Below are positions 22,901-33,400 of a stretch of 64,000 nt of DNA, in pieces. The DNA comes from Anomaloglossus baeobatrachus. Lineage: Eukaryota > Chordata > Amphibia > Anura > Aromobatidae. Within the stretch, counting starts at the first letter, position 1, and every line of letters begins with the position of its first letter. The notes under the pieces were generated by a model that saw only the letters and a list, made by a program, of their open reading frames with translations, ran no database searches and was not told the origin of the DNA. Position numbers and translations under genes: made by a program. Location: contig NC_134360.1 in assembly GCF_048569485.1 (NCBI RefSeq), positions 180,267,536-180,331,535 of the forward strand, read 5' to 3'.

Positions 22901-23902
22901 GACAGCCAGAACAGCAGCTAGAGCATTTCAAGCATACTTTTGTCAACCTCACGGTTATCCGGAAAGGGTACTGACTGATCAAGGTCCTGCATTCGAGGCA
23001 AAAGTGTTCCGAGAGTTCTGTAACATGTACGGTTGTAAGAAAATCCGAACAACACCGTACCACCCCCAACCAATGGATTGTGCGAGAAGATGAACCATGT
23101 GGTTATTGATATGCTCAAGACTCTACCTCTGGAAGAAAGAAACCAATGGCCAGAGAAGTTACCAGATCTGGTAGACCTGTATAACCATATTCCAGTAAAC
23201 TCGACCAACTGCAGCCCTGCTTACTTGATGCGAGCAAGACCTGGCAAGTTACCTGTAGACTTTGAGATGGGAACTGTGTCACCTGAAGCGGTTCAAGAGA
23301 TAGAAGATTGGGATACAGAGCGACAACAGCAGTACCGCAAAGTCCAGAAATGCGTAGAAAAGAGCCTGTCCCAAGCAAGAACGAGACAGGAGAAGAACTA
23401 CAATCAAACAGCCCCAGCAACTCCCTTAGCACCTGGAGAACAGGTCCTCAAGAAAAAGCGGAGGGCGCATAAATTAGATGATCAGTGGGAGAATGAACCC
23501 TACACCATTATTCCCTCCAACTTTGACAATAGTAAGGTATGCCTCATAAGCAAAGATGAAGGCAGGACCTATCAAACAGTTTCTAGAGACCGCCTGAAAG
23601 CGTGCCCTGAGCGGTGCAAGATCCAAAAAGAAGTGGAAGAAATTCAAGAAAAAGAGGAAGAGATGATACAAACAATCCTTGGCAAATTCCCCAAAACTTG
23701 GACCCGAATAAATAATGCCATAGTGGTACCAGTCTTGACGTTCCCGCAGTTGGTCGAGCCAGAGACAGAAGAGGTTCCAAATCCACCTAAGGAACTGTCC
23801 GCCCCAACACAAGATGACACGCCAGCAGTGGAACAGGAGAATAAACCCCCTGTCAGTGGTGAACCTGTCATACCCTTGGCGACTCTCAGACCACATAGGT
23901 AA
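19959..23902 (+). pseudogene. Pol region of the Ty3/gypsy element (protease-RT-RNase H-integrase)
   Basis: The domains appear in standard gypsy order. Protease has LLDTGSQVTTIP. Reverse transcriptase has FSTLDLTSGFWQVPVAE and the YLDDVIVYS active site. RNase H has LYTDASNVGLGAVLSQ and DALSRMP. Integrase has an HHCC zinc finger (CRDCGPCNLRR) followed by core motifs ALDHVK and VLTDQGPAF. The C-terminal integrase region continues to the end given. The region is not a single uninterrupted gene, so it is treated as a fossil. The clade within Ty3/gypsy was not resolved. Confidence 0.85.
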
Positions 23903-24330
23903 TCATCACGCATACCTATCAGGGTTAGGTCTACCTGTAGTGCTGAAGTAGAAGACACACCAAGTAGTCAGGGACAAACACCAGAGCTACGCAGGTCCCA
24001 ACGCAGCACTCGGGGACAGCCCCCTCCAAGGTATAGAGAGTAAAAAGAAAGAGTACTTATTAGAATGTAAATAGTTATGTGAAATGTCTGTAATGTTGTG
24101 TATAAAATGTTTTTTTTATGACTAAGTAAATGGACAATTGGGTCACTGGACTATGAGTGGCCAACACTTTAATTGTTCATAGTTAGCACCAGTGTGCTCA
24201 ACACCCCTGAAGAAAAACCCGTCCGGCGTGCATAGAGTGGGGTCAGCAATGCTCTGACGCACGCCCAGAGCCTACGTTGGGGGTTTTATCGCGGCGGGTC
24301 CCCCATGGAGCAGTGTAATGGACACCCGGC

Positions 24331-24502
24331 AGCCGCATACCACAGGTGGCGTCACGAACACAAACTTTAATCACCCCCAAGTTATCAGCCATTTTAACTG
24401 ACACCCACCAGGACCACGGAGTCGGGCCCCGCCACCACTGACTACCCCCGGACTAGTCCGGCCCGGCACTGGGTGTCCCATAGCCCTGGGGTGGGCGAGT
24501 CA
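24331..24502 (+). repeat. 3' LTR-related repeat of the Ty3/gypsy element
   Basis: This 172-bp segment matches 18441-18612 almost exactly and ends at the same GAGTCA, next to the TCAA duplication. Confidence 0.85.
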
Positions 24503-24506
24503 TCAA

Positions 24507-24868
24507 CAGTCAGAGTCTTTCACCATCCTGCGCATTTGATAGGGGGTAGCATGGGCATCAGTAGCCAGAACACGGTAGCCACGTTACCCAAGTAACAGAG
24601 GCCAGTTAGGGTGTTAGTGCAGTGTAGTTCTGAATATATTTTTCTTGCAAAGTTAATTGTTGTAAATTTACTTGTAGTAGCTGGGGCGACGTGTTTTGGA
24701 GAGGTCCAGCTAGAAACTGTAGTGTTTGTTAAATTTTACCCTTGCCACGTTATATTCCCCGTTGACTTCCATAAGCCGGTATTTCTTGCCTGTTATTAAA
24801 ACTGTACCCTTGTTTCTGCAACCTCGTCTTGTGTACCGTAATTGAGCTCTGCACAGAGGTGGCCCTCA
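24507..24868 (+). repeat. Right part of the older LTR-like sequence
   Basis: It continues 17044-17542 across the Ty3/gypsy insertion. It includes CTTGCCTGTTATTAAAACTG and ends near GAGCTCTGCACA. This assignment is an inference from the target duplication and the sequence character. Confidence 0.4.
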
Positions 24869-25244
24869 GCCATCACTTCATCATTATTACATAAATGACA
24901 TGCTAACTTCAATGTTGTATGTAATACTTTTTTTCCCAGTGGTACTGATGCAGTAAAAATAAGGGCTCATTATTGGCATCCTCTCTGCTGTGGAGTTGAG
25001 AAACCATTCCATATTCAAACAGTAATCCAAGGCATTGGCATCTGTCTAGGCCAGATATACACTCTTGGTGATGTGCAGTATTTTTTTAAGTACCATTTTA
25101 AGTAGACAGTGACAATAGATCACATCAGGAAAGCATGGCCGGCAGCTCTTGGGTAGAGATGTGCGTCTCCTTGTACAATTCTGCTTACCACTGATGTTGT
25201 GCCCAGTCATAGCATAACCTACCTGCGTACATCATCCATGGAGT
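24869..25244. other. Intergenic stretch, nothing recognised
   Basis: No exon, RNA gene or repeat boundary was seen between the LTR-like sequence and the 26-bp array. Confidence 0.5.
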
Positions 25245-25925
25245 TGTGATCTCATGGCCCTTGATGGCCTCTGCAGGTCACGGCCCTGGATGGCCTCTGC
25301 ATCTGATGGCCCTGGAAGGCCTCTGCAGCTCACGGCCCTGGATGGCCTCTGCAGCTTACAGCCCTGGATGGCCTCTGCAACTCATGACCCCGGATGGACT
25401 CTGCAGCTCACGGCCCTGGATGGCCTCTGCAGCTTACAGCCCTGGATGGCCTCTGAAACTCATGACCCCGGATGGACTCTGCAGCTCACGGCCCTGGATG
25501 GCCTCTGCAACTCATGACCCTGGATGGCCTCTACAGCTCATTCCCATGGATGGCCTCTGCAGCTCACGACCCTGGATGGCCTCTGCAGCTCACGGCCCTG
25601 GATGGCCTCTGCAGCTCACATCCCTGGATGGCATCTGCAGCTCACAGCCCTGGATGGCCTCTGCAGCTCACAGCCCTGGATGGCCTCTGCAGCTCACGGC
25701 CCTGGATGGCCTTTGCAGCTCACATCCCTGGATGGCCTCTGCAGCTCACGACCCTGGATGGCCTCTGCACCGATGGCCTCTGCAGCTCATGGCCCTGGAT
25801 GGCCTCTGCACCTCACGGCCCTGGATGGCATCTGCAGCTCACAGCCCTGGATGGCCTCTGCAGCTCACGGCCCTGGATGGGCTCTGCAGCTCACGGCCCT
25901 GGATGGGCTTTGCAGCCTACCAGCC
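25245..25925. repeat. 26-bp minisatellite, about 26 copies
   Basis: The unit is about GGATGGCCTCTGCAGCTCAC plus GGCCCT. Because 26 is not a multiple of three and the unit lacks stops, all three + frames stay open. The resulting reading frames are artefacts. Confidence 0.95.
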
Positions 25926-26330
25926 ACAGTTTAGTTAACTACGCCTTGCTAGGTGCTGATTTTAAAGGAAATGATCTCCTAAAAATAAAACCTTCATCAC
26001 CTCATCTGCCTTTTACCATCTGTCAGGTTTTAAAGCAGCTGTTCCCTACAGAAGGCAATGCCAGTCCTTTGGGCTTCCACATGTTCTCATATCAACTTAT
26101 ATAATCGCTATCCTCTCTCTGATATTAAGTACGTGCTCATTTAATACTTTATTCCCTAATTAATTAGATCACAAAGCTGTAACATATTTAAAACCCAGAT
26201 GAAAGTAAAATATATACAAGGAAATACAATTTTAATTAAAAACTACAGCCTTTGTTTGGGAAGCTGCCTCCCAGGCTTATTCTGGGCCCCAGCCAAAAAA
26301 GGATAAAAACCTTAGCTCAAATAACATATA
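25926..26330. other. Intergenic stretch, nothing recognised
   Basis: AT-rich unique-looking sequence that ends at the TA preceding the Tc1-like element. Confidence 0.5.
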
Positions 26331-26645
26331 CACTGAAAAAGAATACAAAAGCAATATTTTTGAATTTGCTCCCATTTTCCATGAGCTGAACTCTAAGACT
26401 TTCTCTATATACACAAAGGGCTTTTATCTCTCAAATATTGTTCACAAACTTGTCCAAATCTGTGTTAGTGAGTATTTCTCCTTTGTGGAGATAATCCATC
26501 CACCTCACAGGTGAGACATATCAAGATGTTGATTAGACAGCATGATTATTGCACAGGTGTGCCTTAGGCTGGCCACAACAAATGGCTACTCTAAAATGTG
26601 CAGTTTTATCACACAACACAATGTCACAAGTTTTGGGGGAGCGTG

Positions 26646-27802
26646 TGTGACACCCTGGCCTATCAGGTCGTCACAAGGGTGCCGTGCAATCTGCCTTTCT
26701 GCATGGTACCCGCTTCTCCTTGGTTACGGGTCCTGTCACTTTGGTGTTGCTATCAACAGGTGTACAAAAATCCTGAGGAACACTCTGCACCAAACCCACC
26801 AAACATCCATGGGGCAGCCTGAGGGAAATAGGGCCACCCAGATGGAGGGCTGGTAGAAGGAGGGCAGAAGTGTCAGTGCAGAGAGAGGGTTGTAGAGAGT
26901 GGAGGTGGAAGGAAAGACAGCAGTGACAGTCCAAGTCACGCTGTGGAGCTGAGCTCCTGTACCTGTCCCAGGTGCGAGACGTTGGCCTGGCCAGAAGGAA
27001 CTGGAACCCCAGTCTCAGGGGGTAGTGGCAGGGAGTATGGTGCTGCTACAGAGAGCAGGCCGGCTGCCTTGTGCTACAACCGGGCAGGGACCAGGGCACG
27101 ATGGAGTACGCGGACCCTAGGCTGGGAAGTAGCTTCACGCAGCCCAGTAATTCACCCGACAGGAATGGAATCTTCAGGAACCGTTGCCCACCCACTCCAG
27201 AATCTGGGTACTAGCGCAACGAGGGGGATAGGACTTCCCACAACTGTCCAGAAAATCCCAAGCGTGAACCCTGAGAGCAAGCTCACCCTGCTAGCCACGC
27301 AGGTGAGCGGGACCAGAAACGCTTCAAGTGTAAGGGATCCACACGTAGGACACACAGTGCCACGGAACAAGGCTTCAGGTCAACAAGCAGCACCAAGAGG
27401 ACCAAGCGTGCTCGTACAAGGACCACAGAGTGCTCAAGAGTTTGGTTTACCTGGTGTCAGCCTCAGTGACTTTGGACTGTGTGAGTACACGTTACCCCCG
27501 TTGCACTCGACAGGTTCTCCACACCATCCATCACCTGGCCCCGGGACACCACTCCCCTGCCCACGGAGGGGTTAACAACTTCAGCTGCCACGCACCAGAG
27601 TTCCCGGGCTCCCCAAACAGGCAGCGGTGGTTCCTCACATTACCACACACCGTGGGTGGCATCACGAACACTATCCTAAAACACAAAATTTCCCCTTTTT
27701 TATTTTCGAGAGGCCGCGCGACCCCACCTCCGGTCCAGAGACACCTCGAGCCACTGCGGATCGGGGTCCGAGCAGCCCGTCGGCTGTTATGGGGACGGCA
27801 CA
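26646..27802 (+). mobile_element. Solo LTR inside the Tc1-like element, CGTG target duplication
   Basis: The sequence begins TGTGACACCCTGG and ends GGACGGCACA, 1157 bp. CGTG lies directly on both sides (26642-26645, 27803-27806). The split sequence GGGGGAGCGTG / CAATTGGCATGCTGAC rejoins into continuous Tc1 sequence. GGGTGGCATCACGAACAC at 27654 is the internal primer-site-like motif. Confidence 0.9.
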
Positions 27803-28843
27803 CGTGCAATTGGCATGCTGACTGCAGGAATGTCCACCAAAGCTGTTGCCCATAAATTGAATGTTCATTTCTCTACAGTAAGCTATCTCCAACTCCAAAG
27901 GTGTTTCAGACAATTTAGTGGCACATCCAACCGGCCTCATAAGCGCAGACCACGTGTAACCACACCAAACGAGGACCTCCACATTCAACATCTTCACCAT
28001 CAAGATCGTCTGCGATCAGTCACAGCTGCTACAACAAATAGTTTGCATAACCAAACAGTTTCTGCACAAACTGTCAGGAAACGTCTTAGGGAAGCTCATC
28101 TTCTGCTCATCCTCCTCAGCGGGGTCTCCACCTGACTACAGTTTGTCAACATAACCTATTTGAGTGGAGAAATGGTCACATTCAATGGCATTTGTCACAT
28201 TGGAGAGGTGATCTCTTTATGGATGAATCCCGCTTCTCACTGTACGGGGCAGATGGCAGACTTTGTGTATTTCATGTGTGGATGATCGATTTGCTGATGT
28301 CATCATTGTGAATCAGTGAGCCGTCATGGCGGTGGGATTATGGTATGGGCAGGTGTATGTTATGGACAATGAACACAGGTGCATTTTATTGATGCCATTT
28401 TGATGAGATCATGAGTCCATTGTTGTGCCATTCATCCACCACCATCACCTCATGTTGCAGCATCGAAATGCACAGCCCCATGTTGTAAGGATCTGTACAC
28501 AATTCCTAGAAGTTGTTATCATCCCAGTTCTTGCATGGACAGCATACTCACTGGATATGTCACCTATTGAGCATGTTTGGGATGCTCTGGATTAGCGTAT
28601 GCCACAGCGTGTTCAAGCTCCTGCTAATATCCAGCAACTTCACATAGCCATTGAAGAGGAGTGGACCAACACTCCACAGGCCACAACCAACTACCTGATC
28701 AACTCCACACGAAGGAGATGTGTTGTACTGTGTGAGGCAAATGGTAGTGACACCAGATACTGACTGATTTTCTAACCCACTGGGCCTCCACAATACTTTA
28801 AAATGACACATTTTAGAGTGGCCTTTTATTGTGGCCAGGCTAA
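27803..28843 (+). pseudogene. Tc1-like transposase remnant
   Basis: Residues such as MLTAGMSTKAVAHKLNVHFS, then NRPHKRRPRVTTPNEDLHIQ, match the helix-turn-helix DNA-binding part of Tc1 transposases. Further on, other frames carry catalytic-core pieces: RFTDESR-like TGGATGAATCCCGC, and SPIEHVWDAL-like ATTGAGCATGTTTGGGATGC. The gene has several frameshifts and short deletions, so no functional transposase is encoded. Its start lies next to the solo LTR. Confidence 0.8.
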
Positions 28844-29498
28844 AGCTGGGGTCACACATAGCGACAGCGACAACGACGTCGCTGTTATGTCATCATTTTC
28901 TGTGACGCAACAGCGACCTTGTAAGTCGCTGTTATGATCGCTGTTTAGCTGTCAAACACAGCAGAAGCAGCAGCGATCATAACGACACGCGTCGCTGTGC
29001 TACATCTGCAGAGAGCAGGGAGCCGCGCACACTGCTTAGCGCTGGCTCCCTGCTCTCCTAGCTACAGTACATCGGGTTAATTACCCGATGTGTACTGCAG
29101 CTACGTGTGCAGAGAGCAGGAGCCAGCACTGGCAGCGAGAGCGGTGGACGCTGGTAACGAAGGTAAATATCGGGTAACCAGGGAAAGGTCTTCCCTTGGT
29201 TACCTGATGTTTACCCTGGTTACAGCTTACCGCAGCTGCCAGATGCCAGCTCCTGCTCCCTGCTCGCTTCATTTCGTCGCTCTCTCGCTGTCACACACAG
29301 CGATGTGTGCGTCACAGCGGGAGAGCAACGACCAAAAAATGAAGCTGGACATTCAGCAACGACCGGCGACCTCACAGCAGGGACCAGGTCGTTGCTGGAT
29401 GTCACACACAGCGACAGCGACGGGACGTCGCTGCAACGTCACAGAAAATGGTGATGTAGCAGCGACGTCGTTGTCGTCGTCGTCGCTGTGTGTGACCC
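28844..29498. mobile_element. MITE inserted in the right inverted repeat of the Tc1-like element
   Basis: Ends are GGGGTCACACATAGCGACAG and GTCGCTGTGTGTGACCC, inverted. The 3-bp flank is TAA at the left and TTA at the right (probably one change). The interior is strongly self-complementary (GCAGGGAGCCGCGC, GGGTAATTACCCGATGTGTA). It has no coding capacity. The size and TWA target suggest PIF/Harbinger. Confidence 0.65.
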
Positions 29499-29671
29499 TT
29501 AGGCACACCTGTGCAATCATCATGCTGTCTAATCAACATCTTGATATGTTCCACCTGTGAGGTGGGCGGATTATCTCAGGTGTACATAGAAAAAGTCTTA
29601 GATCTCTTAGTTCAGCTCATGAAAAATGGGAGCAAAAACAAAAGTGTTGCATTTATATTTTTGTCAGTGTA

Positions 29672-30090
29672 ATAATCCCGCTAAAATAGCCTCACCATGG
29701 GACGTGATTATATTGTCATCTTCCATTAAATCTGAGTTAAATGTCCTTAAAAAGAGACATTTTAAAATAAAAGCATGAGACATTTTACATTAGTGTGGAC
29801 TAATCTCTGCCATATGTATGTTTTCAGCTCTATACTTAGTCGCTTGCAGTGAAAATAAGACTAAATTATGATAGTGATGACAGAATTGGGAATGTATGTT
29901 GCTACCAATCATTGAGTGAAGTAGTTGGATGGACCGGATTGTTGAAAGCATCAATTTAAGATTTTTAGGATACTTAGACTTGAGAAAACCCACAAGAAAT
30001 AATAAATAGCCCAATGTATGATATAAATAATTGTTTAGAAAGGTTAAAAATGGGGTTACCACATAGAGGGCGACATACACAGCAGGAGTA
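29672..30090. other. Intergenic stretch, nothing recognised
   Basis: AT-rich sequence without exon or repeat ends between the Tc1-like element and the (TA)n tract. Confidence 0.5.
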
Positions 30091-30102
30091 GACAATATAT
30101 AT

Positions 30103-30103
30103 T

Positions 30104-30140
<37 letters not shown>
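30103..30140. repeat. (TA)n microsatellite
   Basis: An alternating AT tract continues as 35276-35291 beyond the Gmr1-like insertion, so the element inserted inside this microsatellite. Confidence 0.9.
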
Positions 30141-30143
<3 letters not shown>

Positions 30144-30453
30144 GAGGTAGCGTCGTCGGCTGCGCTGCAGAAGACACGGGATCCAGGCACCAAGGTTCAC
30201 AGCACACGGTTTATTATCCAAAGAACAAGTCCACAATAGTACATATGTGCCTTTCCGGCAGAGAACTCAGGGAGATGTGATCACTCCCTCACACCCGGCA
30301 CACCTGTCCTCGTTCCTGTTTCCTTTTAACCCTTCCTGAAGCCTGTAGGGAAACAGCATTAACCCCGGAGTGGAGTTGCTTTCTATCATGGAGTGAGCAC
30401 AACCGGGGTGAGACATACCGGCCGTCATAGATAACCCCGGTCACAGTCTCACA
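30141..30453 (-). repeat. 3' LTR of the Gmr1-like element
   Basis: It is 313 bp, identical by eye to 34963-35275. Confidence 0.93.
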
Positions 30454-33400
30454 TACCCCCCCCCTCAGTTCAAGCGTGCGGGGTTGAACTCCTGCCATCA
30501 AACACGGGCCGCGGGACAAGGCATCGGCGTTGCCCTGCAACCTACCGGCCCGGTGTTCAACCGTAAACCGGAAGTTCTGTAGAGAAAGGAACCACCGGGT
30601 AACCCGGGCATTCCGTTCCTTGGCGGACCTCATCCAGACCAGTGGAGAGTGATCCGTCACCAAGCGAAACTGCCGTCCCAGCAGGTAATAGCGTAGGGAC
30701 TCCAAGGCCCACTTGATCGCCAGGCACTCCTTCTCCACTACGCTATAATTCCGCTCGGGAGGCGTGAGCTTCCTACTCAAGAAGGTGACGGGGTGTTCCT
30801 CCCCCTGAACCACCTGAGACAGCACTGCCCCCAGGCCGACCTCCGAGGCGTCAGTCTGTACTATGAACTCCTTCCGGAAATCAGGGTTGACCAGAACGGG
30901 CTGTCCGCACAGGACCTCCTTCAGGGCCCGGAAGGAGTCCTCGGCCTGCGGAGTCCAGCGCACCATGACGGACTTCTTGCCTTTGAGAAGGTCCGTCAAG
31001 GGGGCTGATAGTCCCGCAAAATCTTTTACAAACCTCCTGTAGTACCCCACGATACCCAGGAAGGCCCTAACCTGCTTCGTGGTCAGGGGTCTAGGCCACT
31101 TCTGGATCGCCTCAACCTTGTTAATTTGGGGCTTAATCACTCCTTGGCCTATCACGTAGCCCAAGTAGCGGGCTTCCGTGAGTCCCAATGCACATTTCTT
31201 GGGATTGGCTGTCAATCCGGCTGTTCGAAGCGCGTCCACCACCGCTTGTACCTGTTCCAAGTGGGTCTGCCAATCGGAGCTGTAAATAATGATGTCATCC
31301 AGGTACGCTGATGCATACGCCTGGTGGGGTTCCAGCACTAAGTCCATCAACCTCTGGAACGTGGCCGGAGCGCCATGTAACCCAAAAGGCAAGACAACAT
31401 AGTGGAAGAGACCCTCCGGCGTAACAAAAGCGGTTTTCTCCTTGGCGGACTCAGTCAGCGGCACCTGCCAGTACCCCTTGGTCAGGTCGAGCGTGGTAAA
31501 ATATCGCGCCTGTCCCAGCCTATCAATCAGCTCATCCACCCGGGGCATGGGGTAGAGATCGAACTTGGATATTTCGTTCAATCTCCTAACGTCATTGCAG
31601 AACCTTAAGGAGCCATCGGGTTTTGGTATTAGGACAATCGGACTAGCCCATTCACTCCGGGATTTTTCAATGACCCCCAGGCGTAACATTGTCTTTACTT
31701 CCTCCGATATGGCTTGTCGTCGAGCCTCCGGTACCCGGTATGACTTCAGGCGTACCTTCAGGTGGGGCTCGGTGACAATATCATGTCGTATCAGACTGGT
31801 CCTACCGGGCAGCTCAGAGAAGACATCGGGGTTCTGCTGAACCAACCGTCTGGCCTCTCGCCTCTGTTGCTTGGTGAGGGCTTCTCCAATCCTTACTTCC
31901 GGTTCGTCCTCTCCGGAGGTCGCTGGAGCCGGATGTGAACGACCCGAAGAGGAGGGAGATGGGGAGAAAACAGCCATCAGGGTTTCCCGTTCCTGCCAAG
32001 GTTTTAATAAGTTGACATGGTATATTTGTTCAGGTTTCCGCCTACCGGGCTGCAATACTTTATAGTTAACCACCCCGACTCTTTCCTTTATCTCGTAGGG
32101 GCCGTGCCACTGAGCCAGGAATTTACTCTCCGCCGTGGGGATCAATACCAACACCCGATCCCCGGGATTAAAGGTCCGCACGGTGGCTTGTCTATTGTAG
32201 CGGCCGCTTTGCGCGGCCTGAGCCTCCTGTAAATGCTCCTTCACAATTGGCATGACTGCGCTTATGCGGTTCTGCATACCCAAAATGTGTTCAATCACAC
32301 TTTTATGGGGGGTGGGCTCCTGCTCCCAGGTTTCTTTTGCCAGGTCCAACAATCCCCGGGGATGTCGCCCGTATAACAATTCAAAAGGCGAAAACCCCGT
32401 GGATGCCTGTGGCACCTCTCGTATGGCAAACATCAAATAGGGAAGCATCATATCCCAGTCTTTCCCGTCTTTGGAAATCACCCTTTTGAGCATGGTTTTC
32501 AGGGTTTTATTGAATCGTTCCACTAAACCATCCGTCTGAGGATGATACACAGACGTACGCAACTGCTTGATCTGGAGTAGCCGGCATAGCTCTTTGGTCA
32601 CTTTAGACATGAATGGGGTCCCCTGATCCGTAAGGATCTCCTTGGGCAACCCCACCCGGCAGAACACAGCAAACAACTCCCGAGCTATAAGCTTTGCTGC
32701 AGTATGTCTGAGAGGTATCGCCTCGGGATACCGGGTGGCATAGTCAACGATCACTAGGATGTGTTGGTGCCCTCGAGCGGACTTTACGAGGGGCCCCACC
32801 AGATCCATCCCTATCCGTTCAAAAGGGACTTCTATAATGGGTAACGGTACCAACGGACTGCGAAAGTGGGTCAGGGGTGCGGTAAGCTGACACTCCGGGC
32901 AGGTTTCGCAGAACCGTTTTACCTCCCCAAAGACCCCGGGCCAATAGAACCTTTGTAATATTCGCTCCTGCGTTTTCTTGACCCCTAGGTGACCACTCAT
33001 CAGGTGTTTATGAGCCAAGTCGAGGACCCGCCGGCGATACGGCTGGGGTACCACCAACTGCTCTACCCCTACGCCCCGAATTTCATCTACCCGGTAGAGT
33101 AAATCCTGCTTAAGAGCGAAATGGGGGTATCTTACCTGGGCACCAGGCAGCTGTGCCACCCCGTCAACTACTGTCACCCGACTCCGGGCATGTATTAATG
33201 TAGGGTCCTGGAGTTGGGCTGTCCCAAACGTATCCGGGGACGCCTCCAACTCCGGGATGGGCTCGACCGTCTCAGCCTCTCCTGCCAATACCTCTAGGGG
33301 CGACCTATCAGGTTCACATCCTGTCCCTATCATGGGGACCCCTACGGCAGGCGTCCCGGATTCAGGATTGTAGGGCTCAGGTCCCGGACTGACCAATATC

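Larger units (their letters stand above)
17543..24502 (+). mobile_element. Ty3/gypsy LTR retrotransposon, TCAA target duplication
   Basis: The element is flanked by TCAA on both sides (17539-17542, 24503-24506). LTR-related direct repeats lie at 17543-18612 and 24331-24502; the right one corresponds to the last ~170 bp of the left and differs at about 2% of sites. The left repeat starts TGTGGCGCCCCAGG and ends GAGTCA. The primer-binding site TGGCATCACGAACAGGAT at 18617 fits tRNA-Ser. Gag is followed by Pol in the usual gypsy order: protease, reverse transcriptase, RNase H, integrase. The element is moderately young and broken, with a few breaks. Confidence 0.9.
26331..29669 (+). mobile_element. 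Tc1-like DNA transposon, inactive, with two later insertions
   Basis: The left end CACTGAAAAAGAATAC and right end TTTTTGTCAGTG are inverted, each next to TA (26329-26330, 29670-29671). The inverted repeats are long: CATGAGCTGAACTC, CACCTCACAGGTG and ATCAAGATGTTGATTAGACA recur in inverse order at the right. Removing the solo LTR at 26646-27802 and the MITE at 28844-29498 leaves about 1.5 kb, normal for Tc1. The transposase gene is degraded. Confidence 0.9.

Noticed and set aside
23078-23902. A separate host gene next to pol
   Set aside because: Its content (SPAYLMRARPGKLPVDFE and similar) is the C-terminal integrase region of the Ty3/gypsy element.
25246-26104. Long overlapping frames of WPLQLTALDGLCSS-type repeats
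   Set aside because: Product of the 26-bp minisatellite, open in three frames.
29090-29560. A 156-residue frame
   Set aside because: It lies within the MITE at 28844-29498 and extends into the Tc1 arm. It reflects GC-rich palindromic sequence.
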